Source: Nonlabens sp. (GTDB lineage Bacteria > Bacteroidota > Bacteroidia > Flavobacteriales > Flavobacteriaceae). From it: a stretch of 10,025 nt of DNA. How positions within the stretch are numbered: position 1 is the stretch's first letter; each line of letters opens with the position of its first letter. The stretch is taken from NCBI GenBank assembly GCA_023301395.1, contig JALZUY010000144.1:1-10025 (forward strand), in the 5' to 3' direction. Below, piece after piece: positions 1-6,020 of the stretch. The translations under genes and the position numbers were made by a program. The notes below the pieces were generated by a model. It was not told the DNA's origin and made no database searches. It saw only the letters and a program-made list of their open reading frames with translations.

Positions 1-2
1 TG

Positions 3-36
3 TGTTCTTTCTGCTTTCGCGAAAGCAGAAAGAACA
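3..36. repeat. 34-bp perfect palindrome with TTTCGCGAAA core
   Basis: The two 17-nt arms are exact reverse complements, centred between positions 19 and 20. The core is GCTTTCGCGAAAGC, and the flanks (TGTTCTTTCT and its complement) extend the symmetry. Folded, it gives a stem of about 15 bp closed by CGCG. The right side is followed by a weak T-rich stretch, so it could be a terminator for a gene to the left of the window, or a dispersed palindromic element. The same 14-bp core recurs inside the DinB-like gene at 4452-4465. Symmetry is seen directly; function is inference. Confidence 0.8.
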
Positions 37-345
37 AAGTCTCTTTTAAACTAATTCAATATTTGTAAACCTTAAAATAAAGGATATTACATTGATTATA
101 CTTAAAAGAATTCTTTGTGGCGTAGTAGTAATGTAGGATCATCTAATCAGTCAACTTCCAGAAGCGACTAACGAATATTTATCTAGTAGATAACAAATAG
201 GTCAAAAGATACCTGATGCAGCAGCAATCATACTGCAATGGATTCCTAAGTAATAAGGAAATTGAAAAGTTATTAAGCCAATGCGTGGTGGTAATCGTCA
301 GGGAACTCAATGGAGGAAGACAATAATCTTTTTAATATTTTAGAA
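37..345. other. Intergenic stretch with no supportable gene
   Basis: No open reading frame of useful length is present on either strand. One plus-strand frame (about 94-345) reads hydrophobic and then LPEATNEYL-like and PDAAAIILQW-like text, but stop codons interrupt it about as often as chance predicts in AT-rich DNA. It may be a remnant of a small exported protein gene, or only noise. No promoter or RNA gene was recognised. Confidence 0.4.
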
Positions 346-387
346 AACACAAAAAAGCGTCAGAAATTATCTGACGCTTTTTGTGTT
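346..387. terminator. Rho-independent terminator, probably bidirectional
   Basis: AGCGTCAGA (356-364) pairs with TCTGACGCT (370-378) around a five-base AATTA loop. A-tract and T-tract pairing and an outer ACAC/GTGT extension lengthen the stem, with one bulged A at 351. Oligo-T follows the hairpin on the plus strand, and oligo-T also follows it when read on the minus strand. It lies 51 bp beyond the stop codon of the leftward TerC-family gene, so it most likely ends the minus-strand transcription unit. It could also stop rightward transcription entering from the left. Confidence 0.85.
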
Positions 388-437
388 CAATATATACCGT
401 CTTGTAAATAGCTAGTAAGCGTAAATAATTTGAATCT

Positions 438-1241
438 TTAATCATTTCCTTTATTCTCATTAATCAATTTCTTTTGATAACGACCTTGAACTACATCTAC
501 AACTATTAATACTACAATTACAAAATAGAAAGTCGTTTTACTCATAGGCACTATTTCATTTCCAAAGAATTCAAGATGTGCTAGATGACCACCTTCAGTA
601 ACAAGCATGATTCCTACTATAAAAAGTATAAATAAACCTAGTACTTCATACATTCTGTTCTTATTTAAGAAAACAGAGATCCTATCTGCTAAGAACAACA
701 TTAATAAACCACTACAAACTATTGCTATCGCCATTATTATAAAAGCAACTACAGAGCTTTCTATAGTACTGGTGAGTCCTATTGCAGCAAGAATAGAATC
801 AAATGAAAAAACTAGATTCATAATTACTATACTAGTGATTACAGCTTTAGCCGATTTCTTTGATTTAGCATTGTTTTTACCTTCTTCAGTTAAATCAGGT
901 GTTGCAATCATGTGCCATATTTCTTTAATTGCGGTGTAAATAATAAATCCTCCACCAGCAAGAACAATCAAACTATGTCCATTAAATGCAAAGTGTAAAA
1001 CATCGCTTATTCCACCAGAAAGAAACGAAAATGGCTCCTGAAAGAAATCAATTATAGATACTAATACAAATAGTAAGACTACTCTAAGTACTATCGCAAT
1101 TAAGATTCCGACTTTACGCACTCTTTTTTGATCTGCCTCTGGAGCCTTTTTTGATTCCAAAGAGATATATAAAAGATTATCAAATCCTAAAACGGCTTGT
1201 AACAGGATTAACATTAGTAATGTGAATATGTTTTCTAACAT
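438..1241 (-). CDS. TerC-family integral membrane protein, putative metal ion exporter
   Basis: This 267-residue protein of the inner membrane has about seven or eight hydrophobic segments. The two signature acidic motifs of TerC proteins are visible: GFDNLLYISL near residues 19-28 (Asp21, Asn22) and FSFDSILAAIGL near 145-156 (Asp148). A further TEGGHLAH stretch lies near 215-222. A charged cytoplasmic loop (residues about 115-133, Lys/Glu-rich) separates the two halves. The family was named for tellurium resistance; in Bacillus, TerC relatives (MeeF, MeeY) move manganese out to metalate secreted enzymes, so metal export is plausible but the substrate is not shown here. The start lies 7 bp from the stop of the lipoprotein gene, implying co-transcription. 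The family call is secure, the substrate is not. Confidence 0.9.
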   Translation of the reverse strand: MLENIFTLLMLILLQAVLGFDNLLYISLESKKAPEADQKRVRKVGILIAIVLRVVLLFVLVSIIDFFQEPFSFLSGGISDVLHFAFNGHSLIVLAGGGFIIYTAIKEIWHMIATPDLTEEGKNNAKSKKSAKAVITSIVIMNLVFSFDSILAAIGLTSTIESSVVAFIIMAIAIVCSGLLMLFLADRISVFLNKNRMYEVLGLFILFIVGIMLVTEGGHLAHLEFFGNEIVPMSKTTFYFVIVVLIVVDVVQGRYQKKLINENKGND

Positions 1242-1248
1242 TATTTTT

Positions 1249-1617
1249 TTATTTTTTTATGGCTGTACCTTGATAGGTTTGCTCACGGCCCGATTGTTTA
1301 AATTCAAAGGTATAAGAATCTTCGGTAGTGTTAAGTATTCTAAAAAGATAGGCTCTACTATCTGCATTTGTTTTTGGATTCATAGGAATGACTCTCCATT
1401 CACAATCATTAATCCATTCGACACGAGAACTATCAATTACACCTTCATAATTTTCAATCTGGAATTCTTTAGTCCTGGTAAATGTAGTTTTCAAAAGTTT
1501 TCCTCCAGATTCCTGTTCCCATAAAAAGGTGCCGGTTTTAAATTTTGAGCAATCTCTTTCTACTTGGTAACAAGAAGAGGTAAATATGAGAAGTAAAATA
1601 ACGACTAAAAATCGCAT
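1249..1617 (-). CDS. Small conserved lipoprotein of unknown function
   Basis: The 122-residue product begins with Met-Arg, a hydrophobic stretch, then the lipobox FTSSC with Cys16 as the expected lipidation site, so it should be anchored in the cell envelope. The mature part is about 106 residues, rich in beta-type alternation and aromatic residues, and keeps two further cysteines (Cys23, Cys72) that could form a disulfide. It resembles a small flavobacterial lipoprotein family that, from memory, is often mislabelled 'DNA topoisomerase IV' in databases; nothing in the sequence supports a topoisomerase role. It sits between the XRE gene (34 bp upstream) and the TerC gene (7 bp downstream), so transcription with TerC is very likely. 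Function unknown. Confidence 0.8.
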   Translation of the reverse strand: MRFLVVILLLIFTSSCYQVERDCSKFKTGTFLWEQESGGKLLKTTFTRTKEFQIENYEGVIDSSRVEWINDCEWRVIPMNPKTNADSRAYLFRILNTTEDSYTFEFKQSGREQTYQGTAIKK

Positions 1618-1630
1618 ACTAATTTTTAAA

Positions 1631-1638
1631 CAAATTTA
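1631..1638 (-). promoter_or_regulatory. Candidate -7 promoter element before the lipoprotein gene
   Basis: The minus strand reads TAAATTTG, an exact match to the Bacteroidota TAnnTTTG element, 13 bases before the lipoprotein start codon. No clear TTG partner lies about 19-20 bases further upstream, and such octamers occur by chance several times in 10 kb of AT-rich DNA. If real, it would let the lipoprotein and TerC genes be transcribed apart from the XRE gene, with a very short leader. Confidence 0.25.
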
Positions 1639-1651
1639 AGCATTAGCTTTT

Positions 1652-2119
1652 CTATTCAGGAACGTAATCTTTAAAACTTCCATCAGAATAGAGTATGATT
1701 ATTTTTGATATACTTTTCCCTAAATTATTTTTATCCACTTCGAGATCGTTCTTTAAAGGAGTAGTAGAAAATAAATCGGGAGTAGTGCTATTTGATTTTT
1801 CTTCTACAGGTATAGTTTCCATTTTAGGAGTAGATGGAGCTGTGGATGTAACAGGTGGAATTACAGAAACTGGTGGAGCAGCAGCTTGTTCCGTTTTAGG
1901 ATAAGTTCCTTTTCCATTGAGCAACCAGTATAGATCAACTTCAGGAAATTGACCTACAATATTCATTACTAGATCTAGGCTTGGTTTGTTTCTGCCAGAC
2001 AGTATATGAGAAATAGAACTACGTCCTACGTTAATCGCTTCAGCAAACGAGGATGCATTTAAATCATTTTTTTCCATGATTTTGTTAATCCTTTTCGTGA
2101 AATCTGCTGAGTTGACCAT
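1652..2119 (-). CDS. XRE-family (Cro/CI-type HTH) transcriptional regulator
   Basis: This is a 155-residue cytoplasmic DNA-binding protein. Residues about 6-75 form a Cro/CI helix-turn-helix domain; the turn and recognition helix fall near residues 22-40 (SSFAEAINVGRSSISHILSG), followed by the typical RNKPSLD and YWLLNGKGTYP segments. Residues about 76-125 are a Pro/Ala/Ser/Thr-rich, probably disordered linker. The tail SISKIIILYSDGSFKDYVP (about 136-154) is a short conserved beta hairpin that I recognise from flavobacterial members of this family. The MVNSADF start matches that family, supporting ATG at 2119 over the internal Met16. Operator-like dyads lie just upstream, so autoregulation is likely but inferred. 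It is divergent from the M14 peptidase gene and co-directional with the lipoprotein and TerC genes. The ligand or inducer is unknown. Confidence 0.9.
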   Translation of the reverse strand: MVNSADFTKRINKIMEKNDLNASSFAEAINVGRSSISHILSGRNKPSLDLVMNIVGQFPEVDLYWLLNGKGTYPKTEQAAAPPVSVIPPVTSTAPSTPKMETIPVEEKSNSTTPDLFSTTPLKNDLEVDKNNLGKSISKIIILYSDGSFKDYVPE

Positions 2120-2122
2120 TCG

Positions 2123-2134
2123 TTACATTTGTAA
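2123..2134. promoter_or_regulatory. Operator-like dyad TTACAnnTGTAA next to XRE start
   Basis: TTACATTTGTAA is a perfect 5-2-5 dyad starting three bases upstream of the XRE start codon. TTTGTAAAC at 2128-2136 is also the inverted complement of GTTTACAAA at 2157-2165, so this site and the next form a larger inverted repeat around an AT-rich core. A protein bound here would block the XRE leader. The same dyad recurs in front of the M14 gene. Confidence 0.6.
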
Positions 2135-2156
2135 ACATAAATATTTATATTTATGT

Positions 2157-2192
2157 GTTTACAAAACTAAACATTATCTCTTTCATACACAA
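2157..2192 (-). promoter_or_regulatory. Candidate XRE promoter overlapped by a degenerate dyad
   Basis: On the minus strand TAGTTTTG (2162-2169) matches the TAnnTTTG -7 element and TTG (2190-2192) lies 20 bases upstream as a possible -33 element. The -7 element overlaps GTTTACAAAACTAAAC (2157-2172), an imperfect copy of the dyad (second half 5 of 7 correct). Overlap of operator and promoter is the layout expected for a self-repressing regulator. Both elements are short and could be coincidental. Confidence 0.35.
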
Positions 2193-2348
2193 GAAATACT
2201 TGAGTATACACGATATAACATGAATTATAACTTTAATTAATAATGATTAAGTCTTTGGTAACATGATTCTTAATGTAGGTATAGGGTTGTTAGTGTATGA
2301 GCTAACTTAAAACGTGTGATTATCTATGGGTTATGAATATAGGTTTGA

Positions 2349-2453
2349 TTACAACTGTAAACAAATCCTCTTATTCTTTTGTTTACAATTGTGACTATCG
2401 CATTGTTTACATCTGTAAACTGAAACTGAGTTACATTTGTGTTACAATTAGAA
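2349..2453. promoter_or_regulatory. Array of TACAnnTGTA-type dyads before the M14 peptidase gene
   Basis: Four dyads with core TACAnnTGTA follow one another: TTACAACTGTAA (2349-2360), TTACAATTGTGA (2383-2394, one mismatch), TTACATCTGTAA (2407-2418, inside the 16-bp symmetric GTTTACATCTGTAAAC at 2405-2420), and TTACATTTGT (from 2431, right half decayed). A further half-site TTACAATTA begins at 2442. Centres are 34, 24 and 24 bp apart. The last sites lie within 35 bp of the start codon and one contains TACATTTG, a possible -7 promoter element. The divergent XRE protein is the obvious binding candidate, but the core also equals the 'cop box' bound by CopY/BlaI-family repressors, which could be encoded elsewhere. 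The rest of the intergenic region (about 2193-2348) shows nothing recognisable. Confidence 0.6.
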
Positions 2454-2462
2454 ACACTTGAT

Positions 2463-3584
2463 ATGAGCGCTTATACAGCACCAGATTTTATGAAATCTGT
2501 AATAGATAATAGGTACTTCTCCTATTCCAGTTTTATGGATGTATTAAATATGGTGTTAGATAATGAGCCTTCATCTTCTACCCAAATGATCGAGCTAGGA
2601 AAATCTGTTTTAGAGATTCCTATTTATGGACTTACTTTAGGTTCTGGAAAACATAAGATTTTAATGTGGTCTCAAATGCACGGTAATGAATCTACGACTA
2701 CTAGATCTTTACTAATGTTTGTAGATTGGTTTTTAAAATCAGAATTACAATCAAAATTTAAATTATATATAATTCCTGTTTTAAATCCTGACGGATTATC
2801 TCATTGGACCAGAGAAAACGCAAATAATATAGATTTAAATCGCGATGCTCAAAATTTATCTCAACCCGAAAGTCAATTATTAAGAAGTGTGTTTGATACT
2901 TTTAAACCAGATTACTGTTTCAATTTACATGATCAAAGAACCATTTATGGAATACCTAGTGGTTCACATGCGGTACAGTGTTCTTTTCTTTCTCCAGCAG
3001 CAAATCAAAATCGAGACGTAACACCTGCTAGAATTAAAGCGATGAGTATCATAAACCATATGGTAGGATCTATTAATGAGAATGCAATTTCACAAATAGG
3101 GCGATATGGAGACGGTTTTAATGCAAATTGTGTAGGTGATACTTTTCAAGCATTAGGAACTCCTACCATACTTTTTGAAGCTGGACAGTCAGATGAGGAT
3201 TATTATCGCAATAAAACAATGGAATTGATAACCTTGTCTTTACAATCTGCAATAAAGTTTATAGAAGAGAATAATAAGATTAATGATGAAGAAGTGATAA
3301 CGAGTTATAATTCCATTAGTGCTATCGAAACTAACTATTGTGATGTGCTCATTAAAAATGTTCCTTCTGGACGTAAAAATGTAGATCTTAGTATCATGTA
3401 TAAAGAAGTTTTAAAAGATAATCTGCTTCATTTTGTTCCTATACTCTCTGGTGTTAATGATATCAAGGTTGTTAACGCACATAGAGTCATAGATTTAAAG
3501 TCAGATAAGGATCAAATAGATTTTGAGATTTCAGTAAATCAAAAATTTATTAGTAATAACCTAGATATCTGTATTTTCTATTAA
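2463..3584 (+). CDS. M14-family zinc carboxypeptidase-like protein
   Basis: The predicted product has 373 residues, counted from ATG at 2463. A GTG at 2439 would add eight residues but lies inside the operator-like repeats, so ATG is preferred. Zinc-site motifs of the M14 fold are present: MHGNES with His73 and Glu76, the third ligand His156 in FNLHDQ, and the likely catalytic glutamate Glu239 in LFEAGQ. LNPDG and NLNRDAQN (Asn126, Arg127) match substrate-binding positions. No signal peptide or membrane segment is visible, so it should act in the cytoplasm, probably removing a terminal residue or modifying a small peptide-like substrate; the substrate is unknown. The last 100 residues, after the catalytic domain, are probably a beta-rich accessory domain. 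It is divergent from the XRE gene and may be controlled by the dyads in front. The next gene begins 78 bp downstream. Confidence 0.88.
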   Translation: MSAYTAPDFMKSVIDNRYFSYSSFMDVLNMVLDNEPSSSTQMIELGKSVLEIPIYGLTLGSGKHKILMWSQMHGNESTTTRSLLMFVDWFLKSELQSKFKLYIIPVLNPDGLSHWTRENANNIDLNRDAQNLSQPESQLLRSVFDTFKPDYCFNLHDQRTIYGIPSGSHAVQCSFLSPAANQNRDVTPARIKAMSIINHMVGSINENAISQIGRYGDGFNANCVGDTFQALGTPTILFEAGQSDEDYYRNKTMELITLSLQSAIKFIEENNKINDEEVITSYNSISAIETNYCDVLIKNVPSGRKNVDLSIMYKEVLKDNLLHFVPILSGVNDIKVVNAHRVIDLKSDKDQIDFEISVNQKFISNNLDICIFY

Positions 3585-3607
3585 TAAATTGATAAAATTC
3601 ATTTTTA

Positions 3608-3636
3608 TTGAGATTTATCTTATGAAATTATGTTTT
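3608..3636 (+). promoter_or_regulatory. Candidate promoter for the Lrp-like/DinB-like pair
   Basis: TTG (3608-3610) and TATGTTTT (3629-3636) are separated by 18 bases and resemble the flavobacterial TTG / TAnnTTTG promoter, with the final G replaced by T. The start codon of the Lrp-like gene follows 26 bases later. The gap to the M14 gene contains no convincing terminator, so read-through from the M14 gene is also possible. Confidence 0.35.
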
Positions 3637-3662
3637 TTTGTAAATAATTGATAAAAAACGAC

Positions 3663-4136
3663 ATGGCCAGGATTGATGATATAGATAAGCAAATACTAGA
3701 TGTGCTTATAGAGAATACAAGAACACCTTTTACTGATATCGCAAAGCGACTCAATATCTCTGCTGGAACTGTTCACGTGCGTGTTAAAAAGATGGAAGAA
3801 AGTGGGATTATTCAAGGTTCTTCATTAACAGTTGATTATCAAAAATTAGGATACACTTTCATAGCTTATATAGGAGTTTATCTAGAAAAAACCTCTCAAA
3901 CTCAGTTTGTAATTAGTCGCATTAAAGAGATACCTTATGTTACTGTAGCTCACATAACTACTGGTAAATTCAATATATTCTGTAAAATACGTGCTCAGGA
4001 CACTACACATGCAAAAAAAATCATTTTTACTCTGGATGATATTGATGGTGTAAGCCGCACAGAAACTATGATTTCTCTTGAAGAAAGCATAAATGATAAG
4101 AAAAGATTATTACACAAAGTTTTTCAAGACTTATAG
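3663..4136 (+). CDS. Lrp/AsnC-family transcriptional regulator
   Basis: The predicted product has 157 residues. ATG at 3663 (MARIDDIDKQILDVL) gives the standard family start; an in-frame TTG 15 bases earlier is less likely. Residues about 4-60 form the winged helix-turn-helix (IDKQILDVLIENTRTPFTDIAKRLNIS in segments, recognition helix near SAGTVHVRVKKMEESGII). Residues about 65-145 form the RAM/AsnC ligand-binding and oligomerisation domain, with the typical GYTFIAYIGVYLE and HITTGKFNIFCKIRA strands. Length is usual for the family. Members sense amino acids or related small molecules and bind DNA as dimers or higher oligomers; the ligand here is unknown. The stop codon is followed immediately by the ATG of the DinB-like gene, so the two are co-transcribed and probably translationally coupled. 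It follows a peptidase gene, which would fit amino-acid sensing, but that is inference. Confidence 0.92.
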   Translation: MARIDDIDKQILDVLIENTRTPFTDIAKRLNISAGTVHVRVKKMEESGIIQGSSLTVDYQKLGYTFIAYIGVYLEKTSQTQFVISRIKEIPYVTVAHITTGKFNIFCKIRAQDTTHAKKIIFTLDDIDGVSRTETMISLEESINDKKRLLHKVFQDL

Positions 4137-4652
4137 ATGAAGAGATCTGATTTATTACCTAAGGAATTCAATTCCTATTATACTGATTATTTAAACTTAG
4201 TTCATGGATCTACCTCAGTTCATGAAGCTTTGAATATAGGATTGCAAGAGAGTTTAGATTTTATTAATTCTATTGATAAAAATTTGGACTATCGCTATGG
4301 TTCTGATAAATGGACTATAGCTCAAGTCATCATGCATAATATAGATACAGAACGTGTTTTTGCTTACAGAGCACTGCGTTTTATGAGAGGAGACTTAACT
4401 CCTTTATCCGGATTTGATCAAGATGTATTTGCTGTAGATTATGAGAACCACGCTTTCGCGAAAGCAGACCTAATACAGTCCTTTAAAGCAACTAGAAATG
4501 CAACCATCGCATTATTCAATGGCGTTACTGACGAGCAATTGATAATTCAAGGTACAGCAAGTGATAGTTTGATGAGTGTGAGAGTTATTCCTTTTTTAAT
4601 AGCAGGACATACTAAGCATCATGAAAACGTCATTAGAAAGCGTTATTTGTAG
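4137..4652 (+). CDS. DinB-fold (DinB/YfiT-like) putative metalloenzyme
   Basis: This 171-residue protein fits the four-helix-bundle DinB superfamily, whose members bind a divalent metal through three histidines and often act as thiol-dependent transferases. Likely ligands are His67 (QVIMHNIDTERVFAYRAL) and the C-terminal cluster His158/His161/His162 (AGHTKHHENVI). The DKWTIAQVIMH segment is typical for the first ligand region. No signal peptide is present. The gene starts directly after the TAG of the Lrp-like gene, which suggests that this regulator and enzyme are made together. Residues about 105-110 (HAFAKA) are encoded by the GCTTTCGCGAAAGC palindrome also found at the left edge of the window. 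The substrate is unknown; the family call is firm, the enzymatic role is not. Confidence 0.85.
   Translation: MKRSDLLPKEFNSYYTDYLNLVHGSTSVHEALNIGLQESLDFINSIDKNLDYRYGSDKWTIAQVIMHNIDTERVFAYRALRFMRGDLTPLSGFDQDVFAVDYENHAFAKADLIQSFKATRNATIALFNGVTDEQLIIQGTASDSLMSVRVIPFLIAGHTKHHENVIRKRYL
4452..4465. repeat. Coding copy of the GCTTTCGCGAAAGC palindrome
   Basis: A perfect 14-bp palindrome lies in frame within the DinB-like gene and encodes Ala-Phe-Ala-Lys-Ala. Its core is identical to positions 13-26 of the palindrome at the left edge. Its CGCG centre is unusual against the AT-rich surroundings. It falls in a loop-like, weakly conserved part of the protein. Confidence 0.75.
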
Positions 4653-4672
4653 ATGTTGAAAATATTAAGAAC

Positions 4673-4707
4673 AATAAAAAAGGCTCGCATTGCGAGCCTT
4701 TTTTATT
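4673..4707. terminator. Bidirectional rho-independent terminator
   Basis: GGCTCGC (4682-4688) pairs with GCGAGCC (4692-4698) around an ATT loop. Flanking A and T tracts extend the stem and provide a U-run in both directions. It lies between two convergent genes, 20 bp after the DinB-like stop and 9 bp beyond the dnaN stop, and should terminate both transcripts. Confidence 0.92.
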
Positions 4708-4716
4708 ATTTTTATG

Positions 4717-5832
4717 CTATTGATTAAGCATTACTGGCATTACCAGCATAGTTACCTGCTCACCTTCGTCTAGGCCATCTACTGGTGTTAAGATGCCAGC
4801 ACGATTAGGCATAGACATTTCAAGAGATACGTCATCACAGTTTAGGTTATTCAACATTTCAATTAAGAAACGACTGTTAAAACCTATTTGCATATCGTCC
4901 CCTTGATAATCACAAGTTAAACGCTCGTCTGCTTTGTTGCTATAATCAAGATCCTCAGCAGATATGTTCAACTCAGCTCCAGCCATTTTAAGTCTAATCT
5001 GGTGTGTTGTTTTATTTGAAAAAATACTAACACGTCTTACAGAGTTCAAGAATTGATTTCTCGTAATAATTAATTTATTTGGGTTTTCTTTAGGAATTAC
5101 AGCTTCATAATTAGGGTATTTTCCATCAATTAATCTACAAATAATACTGGTCGAGTCAAATGTGAATTGTGCGTTACTATCGTTATATTCAATAAGAACT
5201 TCGGTTTCACTTCCTTGAAGCATTGCTTTTAATAAATTCAATGGCTTTTTAGGCATGATAAACTCAGCAGTTTCATTTGCTTTTAAATCCTCTCTACGGT
5301 ATCTTACTAATTTGTGAGCATCAGTAGCTACAAAAGTTAAAGAGTCTGTTGAAAATTGAAAGAATACTCCTGACATTACAGGCCTAAGGTCATCATTACC
5401 AGCAGCAAAAATAGTCTTGTTGATAGCTGTAGCTAGTGTGTCACCTAGGATAGTAGTACTACTAGGGTCCGATAAACTAACTGCTTTAGGGAACTCTTCT
5501 CCACTCGCACAAGCAATTTCTGAACTTCCTTTATCATGACTTATAGTCATTATATTTTTATCGGCACTAAAAGTAAGTGGCTGCTCAGGGAATGTTTTTA
5601 AAGTGTCTAATAATAATTTTGCTGGAATAGCAATGTTACCATCATCTTCGCTTTCTACTTCTAGACCAGTTAAGATGGTAGTTTCCATGTCCGATGCAGA
5701 TACCTTTAGTTCCTTACCATTCAATTCCAATAAGAAATTATCAAGGATAGGTAAGGTGTTGTTACTATTAATAACGCCACCTAACATTTGAAGGTGTTTT
5801 TGTAAATAAGAACTTGAGACAATAAATTTCAT
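4717..5832 (-). CDS. dnaN: DNA polymerase III subunit beta (sliding clamp)
   Basis: This full-length clamp has 371 residues, close to the usual 365-375. It forms a homodimeric ring that holds DNA polymerase III on the template and is a docking site for other replication and repair proteins. The N-terminus (MKFIVSSSYLQKHLQMLGGV, then NTLPILDNFLLEL), the GNIAIPAKLLLDTLKTFP segment, the DLRPVMSGVFF and FVATDAHKLVRYR segments of the middle domain, and the C-terminal VTMLVMPVML are all characteristic; the three clamp domains cover about 1-120, 128-245 and 247-371. It is convergent with the DinB-like gene and divergent from the first protease gene. The nearest matching promoter element is TATCTTTG on the minus strand at 5949-5956, which would give a leader of about 110 bases; its -33 partner is unclear. 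There is no dnaA or origin in view. Confidence 0.98.
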   Translation of the reverse strand: MKFIVSSSYLQKHLQMLGGVINSNNTLPILDNFLLELNGKELKVSASDMETTILTGLEVESEDDGNIAIPAKLLLDTLKTFPEQPLTFSADKNIMTISHDKGSSEIACASGEEFPKAVSLSDPSSTTILGDTLATAINKTIFAAGNDDLRPVMSGVFFQFSTDSLTFVATDAHKLVRYRREDLKANETAEFIMPKKPLNLLKAMLQGSETEVLIEYNDSNAQFTFDSTSIICRLIDGKYPNYEAVIPKENPNKLIITRNQFLNSVRRVSIFSNKTTHQIRLKMAGAELNISAEDLDYSNKADERLTCDYQGDDMQIGFNSRFLIEMLNNLNCDDVSLEMSMPNRAGILTPVDGLDEGEQVTMLVMPVMLNQ

Positions 5833-5893
5833 ATTGTGTTATGCTTTTGTGATACTATTAATGCTTATTTGTATTGTTAGAATTAGTTAAAAG

Positions 5894-6020
5894 TAATCTA
5901 ACCTTGTAACTTTTTATGTGATTCTCGACCTTAATAAGGGTAGCACTGCAAAGATATTTTAATCTAAACAATGTTGAGAGATACTTATTAACAAAAGAAC
6001 ACTATTTATAACACAAAAAT
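5894..6020. repeat. Duplicated upstream block, copy 1
   Basis: This non-coding block before the first protease gene is repeated with high identity at 8122-8247, and the match continues into both genes. Conserved items include the small dyad CCTTAATAAGG (5929-5939), the stretch around CAAAGATATTTTAATCTAAA, and TTATTAACAAAAGAAC near the start codon. It presumably holds the protease promoter, although no clean TAnnTTTG element was found on the plus strand. It also contains the candidate minus-strand dnaN -7 element (5949-5956). The spacing from the repeat to ATG is kept in both copies. Confidence 0.8.

Noticed and set aside
94..345. A plus-strand frame with a hydrophobic start followed by LPEATNEYL-like and PDAAAIILQW-like text, possibly a decayed exported protein (PepSY-like flavour).
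   Set aside because: The frame has several stops at about the density expected by chance in AT-rich DNA, and no other evidence supports a gene. A translated search of the undisrupted segments would decide.
607..939. Plus-strand open frame of 110 codons.
   Set aside because: It is entirely antisense to the well-supported TerC-family gene and has no recognisable domain.
1222..1524. Plus-strand open frame of 100 codons.
   Set aside because: It overlaps the lipoprotein gene on the other strand and reads as low-complexity hydrophobic sequence; it is a shadow of that gene.
2335..2393. Possible short peptides upstream of the M14 gene (15 and 22 codons).
   Set aside because: No conservation, start context or domain signal is visible; such short frames are expected by chance.
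2439..2462. Upstream GTG start adding eight residues to the M14 protein.
   Set aside because: The extension lies within the operator-like repeats, and the ATG at 2463 gives a better family-like N-terminus.
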